Shown here: one piece after another, positions 39,485 to 49,122 of the stretch
Layout: every line of letters begins with the position of its first letter
Numbering within the stretch: the stretch's first letter is position 1
Origin: Leptospira terpstrae serovar Hualin str. LT 11-33 = ATCC 700639
GTDB taxonomy: Bacteria; Spirochaetota; Leptospiria; Leptospirales; Leptospiraceae
Length of the DNA stretch: 64,000 nucleotides
Direction: 5' to 3'
Assembly (NCBI RefSeq): GCF_000332495.1
Contig: NZ_AOGW02000010.1
Coordinates: forward strand, 930,001-994,000
Notes under the pieces: generated by a model
What the model saw: only the letters and a program-made list of their open reading frames with translations
The model's database searches: none
What the model was told of the DNA's origin: nothing
Translations under genes and position numbers: made by a program

Positions 39485-40055
39485 GATTCATTTGTATCCA
39501 GGATAGATTTAATTGATTCACATTAACCCGTTCTCGTCCTATAAAACCGAAGAGAGGGTATTCAGTGTTTTTTTGAATTAATTCATTGATCATACTGGAA
39601 GGAATTCCCCTTTCTTTTTGAATCAATTGTGCCTGTTCCAAGGCGCAAGGAACCGATATATGTGGATCTAACCCTGAAGCAGATGTATAAAGTAACTCCA
39701 AACATTTTTCAATAGAAATCCCATCATTTTCTAATTCTTTTTTGCGTTCTTCAACTAAGTTTTTTAATTCTAAGCTAGAAGGACTTAAATTAGAAGCACC
39801 ACTTGGCAAGGTTGCGTAACTTAGGGCACTCGGACGATAACGAAACATTGATTTCGCTGAAACTTGTTGTGCCAGTAATTCAGAGCCAACCACTTTTCCA
39901 TATGACACCAATACACTTCCGTTTGCTTTGAAAGGGAAAAATGATTGTGCAAGCCCAGTGATAGATAATGGGTATAATAATCCAAAAACTAACAATGACA
40001 AAAAAATAAATCGGATCGCGATTTCCCATTGGTTTGATGCTTCATTCGATTTCAT
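39477..40055 (-). CDS. kdpC: Potassium-transporting ATPase subunit C
   Basis: 192-residue KdpC with one N-terminal membrane helix (FIFLSLLVFGLLYPLSITGLAQ) and a periplasmic domain. Family motifs: FRYRPSALSYATLPSGASNLSPSS, YTSASGLDPHISVPCALEQAQ and the C-terminal FGFIGRERVNVNQLNLSW. It stabilises the KdpA-KdpB complex. The ATG overlaps the kdpB stop as TAATG. Length is typical. Confidence 0.95.
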   Translation of the reverse strand: MKSNEASNQWEIAIRFIFLSLLVFGLLYPLSITGLAQSFFPFKANGSVLVSYGKVVGSELLAQQVSAKSMFRYRPSALSYATLPSGASNLSPSSLELKNLVEERKKELENDGISIEKCLELLYTSASGLDPHISVPCALEQAQLIQKERGIPSSMINELIQKNTEYPLFGFIGRERVNVNQLNLSWIQMNHE

Positions 40056-42106
40056 TAAAATCCTCCAGCTAAAATTAGGTCGATGAGTTTGATTCCGAAA
40101 AAAGGTAAAATCATTCCTCCCCCTCCATAGATCATCACATTTCGAAACAATGCTTCGTCAGGTGACTTAGGTACATACTTCACACCACGGAGTGATAAAG
40201 GGATGAGAGCCGGGATTATCAAAGCATTAAAGATAACGGCAGATAAAATGGCATTATCGGGATTTGATAAATTCATAATATTCAAGGGAGCTAATGGTAC
40301 AAACAGAGCCGGAAGGATTGCAAAGTATTTAGCAATGTCATTGGCAATACTGAATGTCGTGAGTGCTCCCCTAGTCATAAGGAGTTGTTTTCCAATTTCA
40401 ACTATTTCTATGAGTTTACTCGGATTACTATCCAGATCAATCATATTGCCAGCTTCTCTGGCAGTTTGTGTTCCCGTATTCATTGCAACACCTACATCGG
40501 ACTGTGCAAGAGCTGGAGCATCGTTTGTTCCATCCCCAATCATTGCAACCAAATATCCATTAGCTTGCTCTTCTCGAATTCGATTTAGTTTTGCCTCAGG
40601 AGTTGCCTCTGCAATAAAATCATCTACACCAGCTTCTGCTGCTATGGCTGCTGCAGTGAGAGGATTGTCTCCAGTGATCATCACGGTTCGGATTCCCATC
40701 CTTCTTAAATAAGCAAAACGTTCCTTGAGTCCTCCTTTCACAATATCTTTTAACTCGATGATGCCAAGCAATTGGTTTCCTTCAGAAACAAGAATTGGTG
40801 TGCTTCCCTTTCTTGAAACTTCATCCGAAACCATTTGCATTTGTTGAGGAATTGTTCCCCCGAGAGATTCAATATGTTTTCGAATCGCATCAAAAGCACC
40901 CTTTCTAATATTTCTAATTTTTTTTCCATTTTCCGAAATCTCAACTCCACTCATACGCGTGGATGCTGAAAATGGAATCCATTTTACTTCTAAAGACTTT
41001 AGGTTTCTTTCACGAATCGCATATCGTTGTTTTGCGAGAATGACAATGGATCTCCCTTCTGGAGTTTCATCTGATAGTGATGAAAGTTGTGCGGCATCTG
41101 CCAACTCTTCTTCAGTAATCCCTTCGGATGGAAAAAATTGATTCGCTTCCCTATTTCCAAGTGTAATCGTACCGGTTTTATCCAATAACAGAACATGGAT
41201 ATCTCCCGCCGCTTCCACTGCTTTTCCACTTTTAGCAATGACATTATAACGAATCAATCGCTCCATACCGGAGATTCCAATAGCACTTAAGAGAGCAGCA
41301 ATTGTCGTTGGGATCAAACAAACAAAAAGTGCGAGCCATACCGAGAAATTAAAATTCCAATTTTGACCGATTTCATTGCCTACAAATTTTGCAATGGGAA
41401 CCAAAGATAAAACACCTAAAAGGAAAAGTATCGTAAGAGCAAAAAGAACAATGCCAAGAGCAATTTCATTTGGTGTTTTTTGTCTTGAGGCTCCTTCAAT
41501 CATACCAATCATTTTATCGATAAAACTTTCTCCAGGTTTTGTTGTGATTTTAACATATAAATAATCAGAAATCACACGTGTCCCACCTGTTACTGCAGAC
41601 CTGTCACCACCACTCTCTCGGATGACGGGAGCCGATTCCCCTGTCACAGCAGATTCATCCACACTAGCAATTCCAGAAATCACTTCTCCATCACCAGGAA
41701 TTGTAAACCCTGCCTCAACAAAAACAATATCATTGATTTTTAATTCGTTTGATGGTGTTTCAGTGAATACTTTGTCCCCAACTGACTCTACTTTTTTTGA
41801 CATTGTTGAAGATCTAGTTTTTCTTAAACTATCAGCTCTTGCTTTCCCTCTACCCTCTGCAATGCTCTCTGCAAAATTAGCAAAGAACAAAGTGAATATA
41901 AGCCATAGAAAGATGGGAACTTCGTTACGAAATGAAATACCAGCTAACAAATAGTATAGAATTTGTAAAAAGAGAATCAAAGTTCCTATCCAAACAGTGG
42001 CCATCACTGGGTTTGAAAAAGCATTTTTGGGAGAAAACTTTTGCAGTGAATTCCAGAAAGAAGTATTCAAAAGTTCTTTAGATATCATATTATTAGAATT
42101 TACCAT
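40055..42106 (-). CDS. kdpB: Potassium-transporting P-type ATPase subunit B
   Basis: 683-residue P-type ATPase that hydrolyses ATP to drive uptake through KdpA. The phosphorylation motif DKTGT starts at D309, the TGES actuator motif is at 155-158, and the hinge [37 protein letters not shown] is intact. Membrane helices frame the cytoplasmic domains as usual ([20 protein letters not shown] is the conserved fourth-helix region). It follows kdpA by 9 bases. Confidence 0.97.
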   Translation of the reverse strand: MVNSNNMISKELLNTSFWNSLQKFSPKNAFSNPVMATVWIGTLILFLQILYYLLAGISFRNEVPIFLWLIFTLFFANFAESIAEGRGKARADSLRKTRSSTMSKKVESVGDKVFTETPSNELKINDIVFVEAGFTIPGDGEVISGIASVDESAVTGESAPVIRESGGDRSAVTGGTRVISDYLYVKITTKPGESFIDKMIGMIEGASRQKTPNEIALGIVLFALTILFLLGVLSLVPIAKFVGNEIGQNWNFNFSVWLALFVCLIPTTIAALLSAIGISGMERLIRYNVIAKSGKAVEAAGDIHVLLLDKTGTITLGNREANQFFPSEGITEEELADAAQLSSLSDETPEGRSIVILAKQRYAIRERNLKSLEVKWIPFSASTRMSGVEISENGKKIRNIRKGAFDAIRKHIESLGGTIPQQMQMVSDEVSRKGSTPILVSEGNQLLGIIELKDIVKGGLKERFAYLRRMGIRTVMITGDNPLTAAAIAAEAGVDDFIAEATPEAKLNRIREEQANGYLVAMIGDGTNDAPALAQSDVGVAMNTGTQTAREAGNMIDLDSNPSKLIEIVEIGKQLLMTRGALTTFSIANDIAKYFAILPALFVPLAPLNIMNLSNPDNAILSAVIFNALIIPALIPLSLRGVKYVPKSPDEALFRNVMIYGGGGMILPFFGIKLIDLILAGGF

Positions 42107-42115
42107 ACATTCCTC

Positions 42116-43753
42116 TTAAAAGAAAATTCCGTTCTCTATCATTATGTGCTCCAAGATCGGGCCTAATGCTAAAACGGGAAAAAAAGACAAACCACAAACA
42201 ACTAGGATCACACTGAAAACTAGGAATCCAAACAACATTGTGTCCAATTGAAAGTTTCCTTCTGAAGATTTGGTCGTGATTTTTCCACCCAAACTGCCAG
42301 CGACCAAAACTACTGCATAAATTACACTAAAACGTCCAACTAACATAGATAATCCTAAAGATAAATTTCCCCAAATGGTATCAGCAGAAAATCCAGCAAA
42401 AGCAGAACCGTTATTTCCAGCAGCAGAACTGTAAGCATACAAGATTTGTGATAAGGCATGAGGTCCTTTTGCCGAATAACCCGATTCCAAAAATATCGTA
42501 ATTGTGGTTCCTGCTAAAATGCAAACCGTAGGTGCAAGGATTCCGAAAAGAGTCCATTGAATCTCATAACTACCAATTTTTTTCCCAAAGTATTCTGGAG
42601 TTCGTCCTGTCATAAGTCCCGATAAAAACACGGTGAGGATTAAGAATAAAAACATTCCATACATACCGGTGCCTACTCCTCCAAAGATAATCTCACCTAA
42701 CATCATTTGGAATATAGCTATCCCTCCTGCAAGTGGTGAATAACTATCATGCATGGAATTGACTGAACCATTGGAAGCTGCGGTTGTAGATGATAACCAA
42801 AGAGTAGATTCAGTTAATGAAAATCTAAATTCTTTGCCTTCCCAGAATCCCGAATGATTCCATTCGGAATAAAAAACACCAAGAAACCCGAGTATAAAAA
42901 AAGCCAACATCACAAAGAAAATTACCCAAGCGTGGCGAAAGGAATTTGTGATTTTGCCGTATAAAAATACGCAAGAAGCTGGCAAAAAGAGAATCGAAAA
43001 CATTTGAATGAAGTTTGAAACTGGAGTTGGATTTTCAAAAGGATGAGCACTATTGACACCAAAAAATCCGCCGCCATTGGTACCAATTTGTTTGATGGCA
43101 ATTTGTGAAGCCGCAGGTCCTAACGGAATCGTTAGAGGTTGTCCATCAAATCCCAATGTATGGATCGGTTCTTGAAACGACTGAACAACACCTTGGCCGA
43201 CTAGAAGTATCGCCACAAAAAAGGAAATAGGGAAAAGAATATAAAAAGTGGAACGAAATAAATCTTGCCAAAAATTTCCAAATTTAGTGGTTGAAGATGA
43301 AACAATTGCTCGACTTACAAACGTTAATATTGAAATTCCAACGCCTGCACTAAGAAAATTCTGCGGAGTAAGTCCCACCATCTGTGAAAAATTGCTAAGT
43401 TGGCTTTCTCCAGAATAGGCTTGCCAATTGGTATTCGTAATAAAAGAAATTGTTGTATTCAATGCAAGGTCAAAGTCCATCCCTTTGAAACCCAATGAAT
43501 TCATAGGTAAAAAATTTTGATATTTTAGGATTAAAAATAAAATTCCGCCTCCTAAAAGATGAAACACAAACAGACTGTTCAAGTATTGTTTTGGTGTTTG
43601 CGATGTGGGCTCACCTGAATATAAAAACTTTTGAAACAATCGCTCAAACGGCAAAACTTTTGCATTTAATACAAATGCCATGTAATAGCCGACAAAGGGT
43701 GAAACTAGAATTAGTAGCCCAACAAAAAAAGGGAAATAGAGTAACTCAACCAT
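42116..43753 (-). CDS. kdpA: Potassium-transporting ATPase subunit A
   Basis: 545-residue channel-like subunit with about ten membrane helices and four selectivity-filter-like repeats: TNTNWQAYSGES, NGGGFFGVNSAHPFENP, ASNGSVNSMHDSYSPLAGG and AGNNGSAFAGFS. Length is normal. The ATG start is clear. The small subunit gene kdpF, often located in front of kdpA, is not seen in the 96-base upstream gap. That gap carries the candidate KdpE box. Confidence 0.96.
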   Translation of the reverse strand: MVELLYFPFFVGLLILVSPFVGYYMAFVLNAKVLPFERLFQKFLYSGEPTSQTPKQYLNSLFVFHLLGGGILFLILKYQNFLPMNSLGFKGMDFDLALNTTISFITNTNWQAYSGESQLSNFSQMVGLTPQNFLSAGVGISILTFVSRAIVSSSTTKFGNFWQDLFRSTFYILFPISFFVAILLVGQGVVQSFQEPIHTLGFDGQPLTIPLGPAASQIAIKQIGTNGGGFFGVNSAHPFENPTPVSNFIQMFSILFLPASCVFLYGKITNSFRHAWVIFFVMLAFFILGFLGVFYSEWNHSGFWEGKEFRFSLTESTLWLSSTTAASNGSVNSMHDSYSPLAGGIAIFQMMLGEIIFGGVGTGMYGMFLFLILTVFLSGLMTGRTPEYFGKKIGSYEIQWTLFGILAPTVCILAGTTITIFLESGYSAKGPHALSQILYAYSSAAGNNGSAFAGFSADTIWGNLSLGLSMLVGRFSVIYAVVLVAGSLGGKITTKSSEGNFQLDTMLFGFLVFSVILVVCGLSFFPVLALGPILEHIMIENGIFF

Positions 43754-43799
43754 AAGGAAATTCTCTCATGATTTACTCTGATCGTAAAGAGTTGGTGTC

Positions 43800-43837
43800 T
43801 TAAGGTAATCGTTTAAGAGATTAAGAAAAGATTAAGA
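43800..43837 (-). promoter_or_regulatory. Candidate KdpE box array upstream of kdpA
   Basis: TTAAG half-sites begin at 43800, 43813, 43821 and 43832. The core TTAAGAAAAGATTAAGA (43821-43837) lies 67 bases upstream of the kdpA start and matches the element before the porin gene at 16 of 17 positions. The core's two half-sites are 11 bases apart, fitting an OmpR-family dimer. The next gene leftward of the box is kdpA; the unknown gene whose stop is at 43850 lies just upstream. Confidence 0.65.
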
Positions 43838-43849
43838 TATTGGAAATAT

Positions 43850-44632
43850 TCACCAAGTCGGAAAATACACCACAAGTGCCCATACCAAAATTAGAAAGAT
43901 AAAAAACAAAACGGAAAAAATCCCTTTGGTAAAAAATTCAGAATCCAATGAACCTCGCCAAACAATAAACACAGAATCTTTTGCTAATGGAAATTCTTCC
44001 CCATCCCAAATGGGATCTTGCAAAACAACTCCTCCCGAAAACAAACTTGAAAGGTGACATTTACTATCTTCTTTCGAATAACAAATGGCATATAACAATG
44101 GTTTTATGTCTTTTCCTGTAACAGAACGAATGCGTTTGTATTGAAAACGAATGATAGGTCCATAGACAGAACCACCAGACCTTCGCCGAACAAGAAGTGG
44201 AGAACGAAACTCACCGGCATCTGTATCATCCAAATAAAAATCTCGTAGATACAAATAACGGTAATTAAGGTTATCTGATACTTCTTCCGGAAGGACATCC
44301 ATTTTTGAAGTGATCCCCAAACCATAACCAATGGAATCTCCCAAAAACAAAACAGAATTTCCCCCAGCAAGTAAGGATAAAAAAACAGCGAGTAGAATCT
44401 TAAGTCCTGTTCTTTTCGAAAGGACAATTCCTAAAAACAAAACTGGCAAAAAGAATACAAGGATGACCCAAACAGAAATAGATAGCGGGAAAAAGGCACC
44501 AAAGGGGAGTAAAAAAAATCCAAAACCCAAAATAAGAGAAAGCCCCGTCCAAAAAATAAATAAGGATGAGGCAGGATCTTCGTTTGGTTCCGGTTTTTTT
44601 CTGCTTTGATTTTCAACGAAACCAACAAACAT
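43850..44632 (-). CDS. Membrane protein of unknown function (DUF3592-like)
   Basis: 260 residues. Four hydrophobic segments fall in the first ~110 residues, then an extracytoplasmic beta-rich domain (about 115-230), then one C-terminal membrane segment (GIFSVLFFIFLILVWALVVYF). The repeated ...GPIIRFQYKR... with a final ...AKDSVFIVWRGS... resembles DUF3592 domains, but I am not certain. Third gene of a three-gene minus-strand set with 3-base spacing. No catalytic motif is recognisable. Confidence 0.55.
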   Translation of the reverse strand: MFVGFVENQSRKKPEPNEDPASSLFIFWTGLSLILGFGFFLLPFGAFFPLSISVWVILVFFLPVLFLGIVLSKRTGLKILLAVFLSLLAGGNSVLFLGDSIGYGLGITSKMDVLPEEVSDNLNYRYLYLRDFYLDDTDAGEFRSPLLVRRRSGGSVYGPIIRFQYKRIRSVTGKDIKPLLYAICYSKEDSKCHLSSLFSGGVVLQDPIWDGEEFPLAKDSVFIVWRGSLDSEFFTKGIFSVLFFIFLILVWALVVYFPTW

Positions 44633-44635
44633 CCA

Positions 44636-45796
44636 TTACTCCTTTACTTCAAATGAACTACGAATGGTTTGCCAATAGAGGTCTGCTGTTTCCTTTTCCC
44701 TTTTTGGATAAGATAAGGAAAGAAAGTAACCACGAGGTGCGTTATAAAGATAATACTCTTTCATTTCCATGGCAACCGAATTTCCTATTTCATCCACCTC
44801 AGTCCATTCACTCAAATATTCCGATTTGGATTCCGACCTTTTAAAACCCAGTTTACGAATCTGGGTGGGAGTAAGGGAACGTAATGAATCCCAAAATTGA
44901 AAGTAATTTTTGGTATCACGAAGTGGCCTTGATTTATCAAAACTAGAGCCAATGGATAAAATGATTTTTGGAAGATTTTTCTTTTTTTTGCCGGAGGTTT
45001 GCAGTTTTAAGGCTTCATCCCATTCGGTTTGACCCACAGGTAAATAATTAGAGAGAAACTGTACAAAACGTACCATCCGGTAAATGGTATCTCTGTTTTC
45101 ACCATAGATTCCTAGGCGATTCCCAAACAAACCCTCATACCTCAAATTCGCAGAAAACCGAATTCGGTAACGAAAGGACTCTGACTCTAAAACAATTTGT
45201 TCTTTTGGTTTCGATTCCCCAACATAACATCCGTAAGGTTCACTAACCAAATCCAAGGGTATGGTTTGGTCTGACCATTCATTGGCTGCCCTGTTTGTAA
45301 TTTCATTGGAACGAACAAGCCACTCTGGGAAAAAACCAGGTTCTTTTTCTAATTTCAATCGATAACAAAGTTGGATCCCTTTTCCAAGAAATACTGCTTC
45401 TTTTTCTTTACGGACTTCGTACAGAGCCTCAAGTTCCTTCGCGGCAATGTCTGCTTCTTCTTTTACCGGAAATTCTTTATAATACTCATCATCGATAAGA
45501 AAACGCATCTTGCCCGAAGGTGTGACCAAATAATTCCGACCATGGGCATCTTTTTTTTTGACCGTAGATTGTTTGTTTTTAAATTCAGAAAGGAACCTAT
45601 GGAAACTACGGCTCTCCTCTTCTTCTGCATCAGGAATCCAAGGTTTTTGTAATAAAGGATCCACAATGACTTTAGTATTTGGTTCTGGTTTTACAAAAGA
45701 AGCGGGGATAAAAAAAAGAATGAGCAAGATTCCAATTTTTACTTTTTTATCTATATTTGTTTTTAGAAATCGAAGAGAGTGGTTCTCCCCTGACAT
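44636..45796 (-). CDS. Exported protein of unknown function
   Basis: 386 residues with one N-terminal hydrophobic segment (VKIGILLILFFIPASFV) preceded by a charged 20-residue stretch, so exported or membrane-anchored. The mature part is rich in charged residues and in Tyr/Arg pairs (ETIYRMV-like, NYLPVGQTEWDEALKL). No motif I recognise. It lies between two other unknown genes with gaps of 2 and 3 bases, so they probably form one functional unit. Confidence 0.6.
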   Translation of the reverse strand: MSGENHSLRFLKTNIDKKVKIGILLILFFIPASFVKPEPNTKVIVDPLLQKPWIPDAEEEESRSFHRFLSEFKNKQSTVKKKDAHGRNYLVTPSGKMRFLIDDEYYKEFPVKEEADIAAKELEALYEVRKEKEAVFLGKGIQLCYRLKLEKEPGFFPEWLVRSNEITNRAANEWSDQTIPLDLVSEPYGCYVGESKPKEQIVLESESFRYRIRFSANLRYEGLFGNRLGIYGENRDTIYRMVRFVQFLSNYLPVGQTEWDEALKLQTSGKKKKNLPKIILSIGSSFDKSRPLRDTKNYFQFWDSLRSLTPTQIRKLGFKRSESKSEYLSEWTEVDEIGNSVAMEMKEYYLYNAPRGYFLSLSYPKREKETADLYWQTIRSSFEVKE

Positions 45797-45798
45797 CG

Positions 45799-47265
45799 TT
45801 AAGCCTGAAATTTGGATTGGATAAAATTCAGTGCCATAGTAAAGATCTTGGAAAAATCTCTTTTATGGTTTTCGTCATTCACACGAGCCAAAAGCCCTTT
45901 TAGCAGAGTTTGTACTTGGGTATAATTGGGAACTTCGAAAAATGCTTTTTGGATATGGGGCCAAGCCATTTTTACCATTTGCATAAATTCAGGACTTCCT
46001 TTTTTAAACTCTTGAATCATTCGATCTAACGTAAGTTTAACGATCTGATAGTTTTTTAGTTTTTTAACAATTCCCACTAAAACTTCGCGACTCAAATCCG
46101 ATTTAGAACTCATCATTTGAAAGAGGGAATTCCAATCGACAGGTTCATTTTTTTGTTCTTTGAGAACTTGTGTTCGTAAAGAAACTACTGCCTTTTCAAA
46201 TTCGGAAAGACCCCGTAACCAGTTTTGGTATCCCACTTGGTCCGATTTGGTTTGGAATCCCGTGATGGTTTGCACAAGTTCCATAAATTCTTTGACACTA
46301 AAAATATCTAGGCGTGCAAGATTTGGATCAACTTTGGCGATTGGCTCCGGTTCTTCAAAGTCAACATCGATGTCCTGAGAAAAGTCGTCATCGTCTGTAT
46401 TTGCATTGGATGTTTGAGATCTTCCTTGTGAGGAATCAGAATCATCAAATTCCAAATCTTCAATTTCATATTCTTCTGAAGGAGCGGAAGTTCCGTTTTT
46501 AGATGATGGTTCCGGGATCGGATTGTCTTTGGGGTCTGGACCAATTCTTACTTCTAAGAGTTCGCCCGTGAGGTTTTCGGCAAAGGTTTCTATAATTTCC
46601 AATAAGATGGATTTATCTCTTTCGGGAATGAGGGTTTGTTTTTTAGCCACTGGTGTGGGGGGGGCATTGGCAACGGCCAAGGCATCGGTAAGAGACACCG
46701 GCTCTTTTTCAGATTCGGCACTGGATGGCATGGCAAGAGCAGCTTTGGCAGACTCAGCCATTAGGCCCTTGGGTTCAATGATCTCACCAGTCAGTGGGTT
46801 TTCCAGGACCGTTAAAATTCCTTTTTGAGTGAATACAAAATCTTTTGGATGAGTGACTTGCAATCGTTCTATGATTTCTTCGGCTACAGAGGAGAAACTA
46901 GGTGGAGGTGCATTGGTAATTTTGTCCAATTCCTGAGCTTTTAGTTTTTCTTGTACTTTGTTTAGGACTTCGATAAAATTGGAATTTAAATAAGTAGAAA
47001 CTTCATTTTGAGGAACACCTAACATAGTCGCAAATTGAGGAAGGTGTTCAAAGAACTGGTCAGTCTTTTTGATATTTCCAGTCATGTAGGATTTGATCTG
47101 TTTTGCGACCTCTTCCACCTTGGTAGGGTCCATTTTCCTAGCTTTCAGTAGTTTTTTGAAAATATCGATATGGGCGTGGAAATAGGATAAGAATTCCCCA
47201 TAAGCGGTAAATTCAAACTCTCCGTGCGCTTTTTTTTCTAAAACCTTTTTAGAACCGTCTGACAT
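45799..47265 (-). CDS. Soluble helical protein of unknown function with acidic linker
   Basis: 488 residues, apparently cytoplasmic. An N-terminal helical domain (about 1-120) is followed by a variable Pro/Ala/Glu linker, a very acidic stretch (DDDDFSQDIDVDFEEPEP, about residues 300-325) and a second helical domain (about 330-488). No signal peptide, membrane segment or enzyme motif is visible. It heads a three-gene unit of unknowns and lies divergent from a small lipoprotein gene with a 93-base gap. Confidence 0.6.
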   Translation of the reverse strand: MSDGSKKVLEKKAHGEFEFTAYGEFLSYFHAHIDIFKKLLKARKMDPTKVEEVAKQIKSYMTGNIKKTDQFFEHLPQFATMLGVPQNEVSTYLNSNFIEVLNKVQEKLKAQELDKITNAPPPSFSSVAEEIIERLQVTHPKDFVFTQKGILTVLENPLTGEIIEPKGLMAESAKAALAMPSSAESEKEPVSLTDALAVANAPPTPVAKKQTLIPERDKSILLEIIETFAENLTGELLEVRIGPDPKDNPIPEPSSKNGTSAPSEEYEIEDLEFDDSDSSQGRSQTSNANTDDDDFSQDIDVDFEEPEPIAKVDPNLARLDIFSVKEFMELVQTITGFQTKSDQVGYQNWLRGLSEFEKAVVSLRTQVLKEQKNEPVDWNSLFQMMSSKSDLSREVLVGIVKKLKNYQIVKLTLDRMIQEFKKGSPEFMQMVKMAWPHIQKAFFEVPNYTQVQTLLKGLLARVNDENHKRDFSKIFTMALNFIQSKFQA

Positions 47266-47358
47266 AGTAGGATCTCATCCAATGCATAGGAAAAGTCACA
47301 AGGGTCAAGATTTTTACGAACCGATTGACGAAATGCAGGGAGAACGGAGTTTAGGAAT

Positions 47359-47628
47359 ATGAATCGTTTGTTTGTTTTGGTTGTATTGTGTTTTGTCATG
47401 ATCTTCTCTACATCTTGTCAAAAGAGAGAAGACAAAACCGTGGAAAGAAACCTCTTTACTTTCCTACTTACATGTACGGGGGGAAGTCTCACAGCCTGTA
47501 ACGCAGATTGTGCAGCCAAATATCCCGATGTGACTGGAGATAATTACCCAGCAGCTTCTACATGTTTTAGTGCCTGCTCCACCAATTGTAACTTATCTAC
47601 CACCTTACTTTTACTGACTAACAAGTAG
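47359..47628 (+). CDS. Small Cys-rich lipoprotein
   Basis: 89 residues with a lipoprotein signal peptide: LFVLVVLCFVMIFSTSC, with the lipidated Cys at about residue 20. The mature peptide contains seven further cysteines (CTGGSLTACNADCAAKYP... CFSACSTNC), which suggests disulfides. No known family. AGGA precedes the ATG closely. A hairpin terminator covers the stop codon. Confidence 0.7.
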   Translation: MNRLFVLVVLCFVMIFSTSCQKREDKTVERNLFTFLLTCTGGSLTACNADCAAKYPDVTGDNYPAASTCFSACSTNCNLSTTLLLLTNK

Positions 47629-47650
47629 TAAGGATTGGTTTTTTTCTTTA
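47603..47650 (+). terminator. Intrinsic terminator of the small lipoprotein gene
   Basis: CCTTACT (47603-47609) pairs with AGTAAGG (47627-47633), with an extra inner ACT/AGT pairing, then GATTGG and a T7 run with further T. The stem overlaps the stop codon. The convergent rsmE gene ends at 47655, a few bases later. Confidence 0.6.
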
Positions 47651-47654
47651 GAAT

Positions 47655-48335
47655 TTAAGTTCCATACACGAGGAAACTGGCAGCAACAATGCCTGCCGTT
47701 TCCGTCCGGAGCACCCCACCAGGAAGAGTGAGTCTTGGAATCTTGTTTGTTTCCATCCAATCTTCCTCATCCGTATGAAATCCTCCCTCAGGCCCAATGA
47801 CAGGAATTTTTCCTGATAGAGAACTGACTCGAAAAACTTCCGACCTGTGCGGATGAAAGACCACCAAACTCTCTTTATGCGCATTCATCCAATCATTTGC
47901 CGTTTCTATCGAAAGGGTGAGTAGTTCTGTTTGTTTGGACTGGGCGGCCGCTTCCTTTACGATTTTTTCGGCCCTCTCTAAGTTGAATTCTTTACGAATG
48001 GAATGTCGAAAGACAAGAAAAACAACAGCATCGAGTCCGATCTCTGTTACCTTTTGTAAAAAAAAATCAAAACGGTTTCCTTTCGGAAGGGCAATGGCTA
48101 CCGTTTTCCGATCCGTTTTTCTTGGCACTTGGGTTTCGTTTAAAAATTTTAATTCTTTGGAATGAGGAGAGAATTGGTAATCGTAAAGACCACCAACCCC
48201 ATCCCGAATTTGGATGGTGGTATCTTCCTTACTCAGTCGTAAGGCACGAAGGTGAGCCATCTCTTCAGGAGATAGAACAATAGTGGGTTTTTTGGAAAAG
48301 CCAGTGCGAAAAAGAATGAGTCCAGGCTCTAACAA
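47655..48335 (-). CDS. rsmE: 16S rRNA m3U1498 methyltransferase
   Basis: 226-residue SPOUT methyltransferase. The N-terminal PUA-like domain has EEMAHLRALRLSKEDTTIQIRDG. The knot domain has the signatures ALPKGNRFDFFLQKVTEIGLD, EAAAQSKQTELL, VIGPEGGFHTDEED and LPGGVLRTETAGIVAASFLV. The start appears to be TTG at 48335 directly after the LolA-like stop (TAAACCCTTG); this N-terminus fits the family better than later methionines. It is the last gene of guaB-lolA-like-rsmE. Confidence 0.92.
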   Translation of the reverse strand: MLEPGLILFRTGFSKKPTIVLSPEEMAHLRALRLSKEDTTIQIRDGVGGLYDYQFSPHSKELKFLNETQVPRKTDRKTVAIALPKGNRFDFFLQKVTEIGLDAVVFLVFRHSIRKEFNLERAEKIVKEAAAQSKQTELLTLSIETANDWMNAHKESLVVFHPHRSEVFRVSSLSGKIPVIGPEGGFHTDEEDWMETNKIPRLTLPGGVLRTETAGIVAASFLVYGT

Positions 48336-48339
48336 GGGT

Positions 48340-49113
48340 TTATCGACTTAAGTTATCCACGGCAAACAAGGAAGCATCAGGATTGACAGATTTATCCACT
48401 TCTTGGATTTCCCAAACGGTGATACTACCTGTATTCAAATCTAACATCTCGAGCCGAGATGCTTTTTGAATTTCTTCCACCTTTCCTGAAATTTCTTTTA
48501 CCTTTACTGGTCCGTATTTTAGGTTCAATGTTTTAAATAAAATTCCATCTCGATCATGAAAGTCAACACGGTAAGGTTTTAAATCCTTTTTCCCAATAAG
48601 AAGGACTAACTTTTTATAAAAATATGGAAGGATTGGTTTTAAAGAAACTCGGTAATACACTTCTCCCCCAATTTCTAAATCAGCATTCACAAGGGGATTG
48701 TAGTTGGCCTGATAAGAATAACCCGAAAGATCTACATAAAAAAAACCTGTTCCCATCAAAGCTTCATACTTTTCATCATCTGTTTTTCGAAAGAGTTTGG
48801 CACTGAGAACATTGAAGAAAAAAACATTTTCCCCTTCATCTTTGGTTAGAAGTTTGGATTCGAGTCCCCTTCCTTTTCTGTCAAAAAGAAGGAGTGCGTC
48901 TTCTCCATTAAAAAACCGGTTGATCTTCCAAGTTTCTGAAGTTCCATTCCGACGAATGAGGACATAGGTCCCCTTCACAAGACCTTTTCCGAAATCCAAT
49001 TCTCGGTCAAGCCTTGCTAAAAGTTCCTGCGCCGATAAACTTGTGTCAGGCGGCGCTTGGGCATCCATCGAAACAAAACTAAAAAAGAATATGAAGGTCC
49101 AAAGTTTTCGCAT
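48340..49113 (-). CDS. Outer-membrane lipoprotein-sorting (LolA/LolB-like) periplasmic protein
   Basis: 257 residues with a signal peptide (MRKLWTFIFFFSFVSMDAQA). The mature protein shows LSAQELLARLDRELDFGKGLVKGTYVLIRRNG, FDRKGRGLESKLLTKDEGENVFFF and a C-terminal LKYGPVKVKEI, matching the outer-membrane lipoprotein-sorting-like family by eye. Such proteins bind lipids or lipoproteins in a half-barrel. It sits between guaB and rsmE with gaps of 9 and 4 bases, which gives no functional hint. Confidence 0.7.
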   Translation of the reverse strand: MRKLWTFIFFFSFVSMDAQAPPDTSLSAQELLARLDRELDFGKGLVKGTYVLIRRNGTSETWKINRFFNGEDALLLFDRKGRGLESKLLTKDEGENVFFFNVLSAKLFRKTDDEKYEALMGTGFFYVDLSGYSYQANYNPLVNADLEIGGEVYYRVSLKPILPYFYKKLVLLIGKKDLKPYRVDFHDRDGILFKTLNLKYGPVKVKEISGKVEEIQKASRLEMLDLNTGSITVWEIQEVDKSVNPDASLFAVDNLSR

Positions 49114-49122
49114 GTATAATTT

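Noticed and set aside
43750..43849. Short frames before kdpA as kdpF
   Set aside because: They encode 7 and 10 residues, too short to form a KdpF membrane helix.
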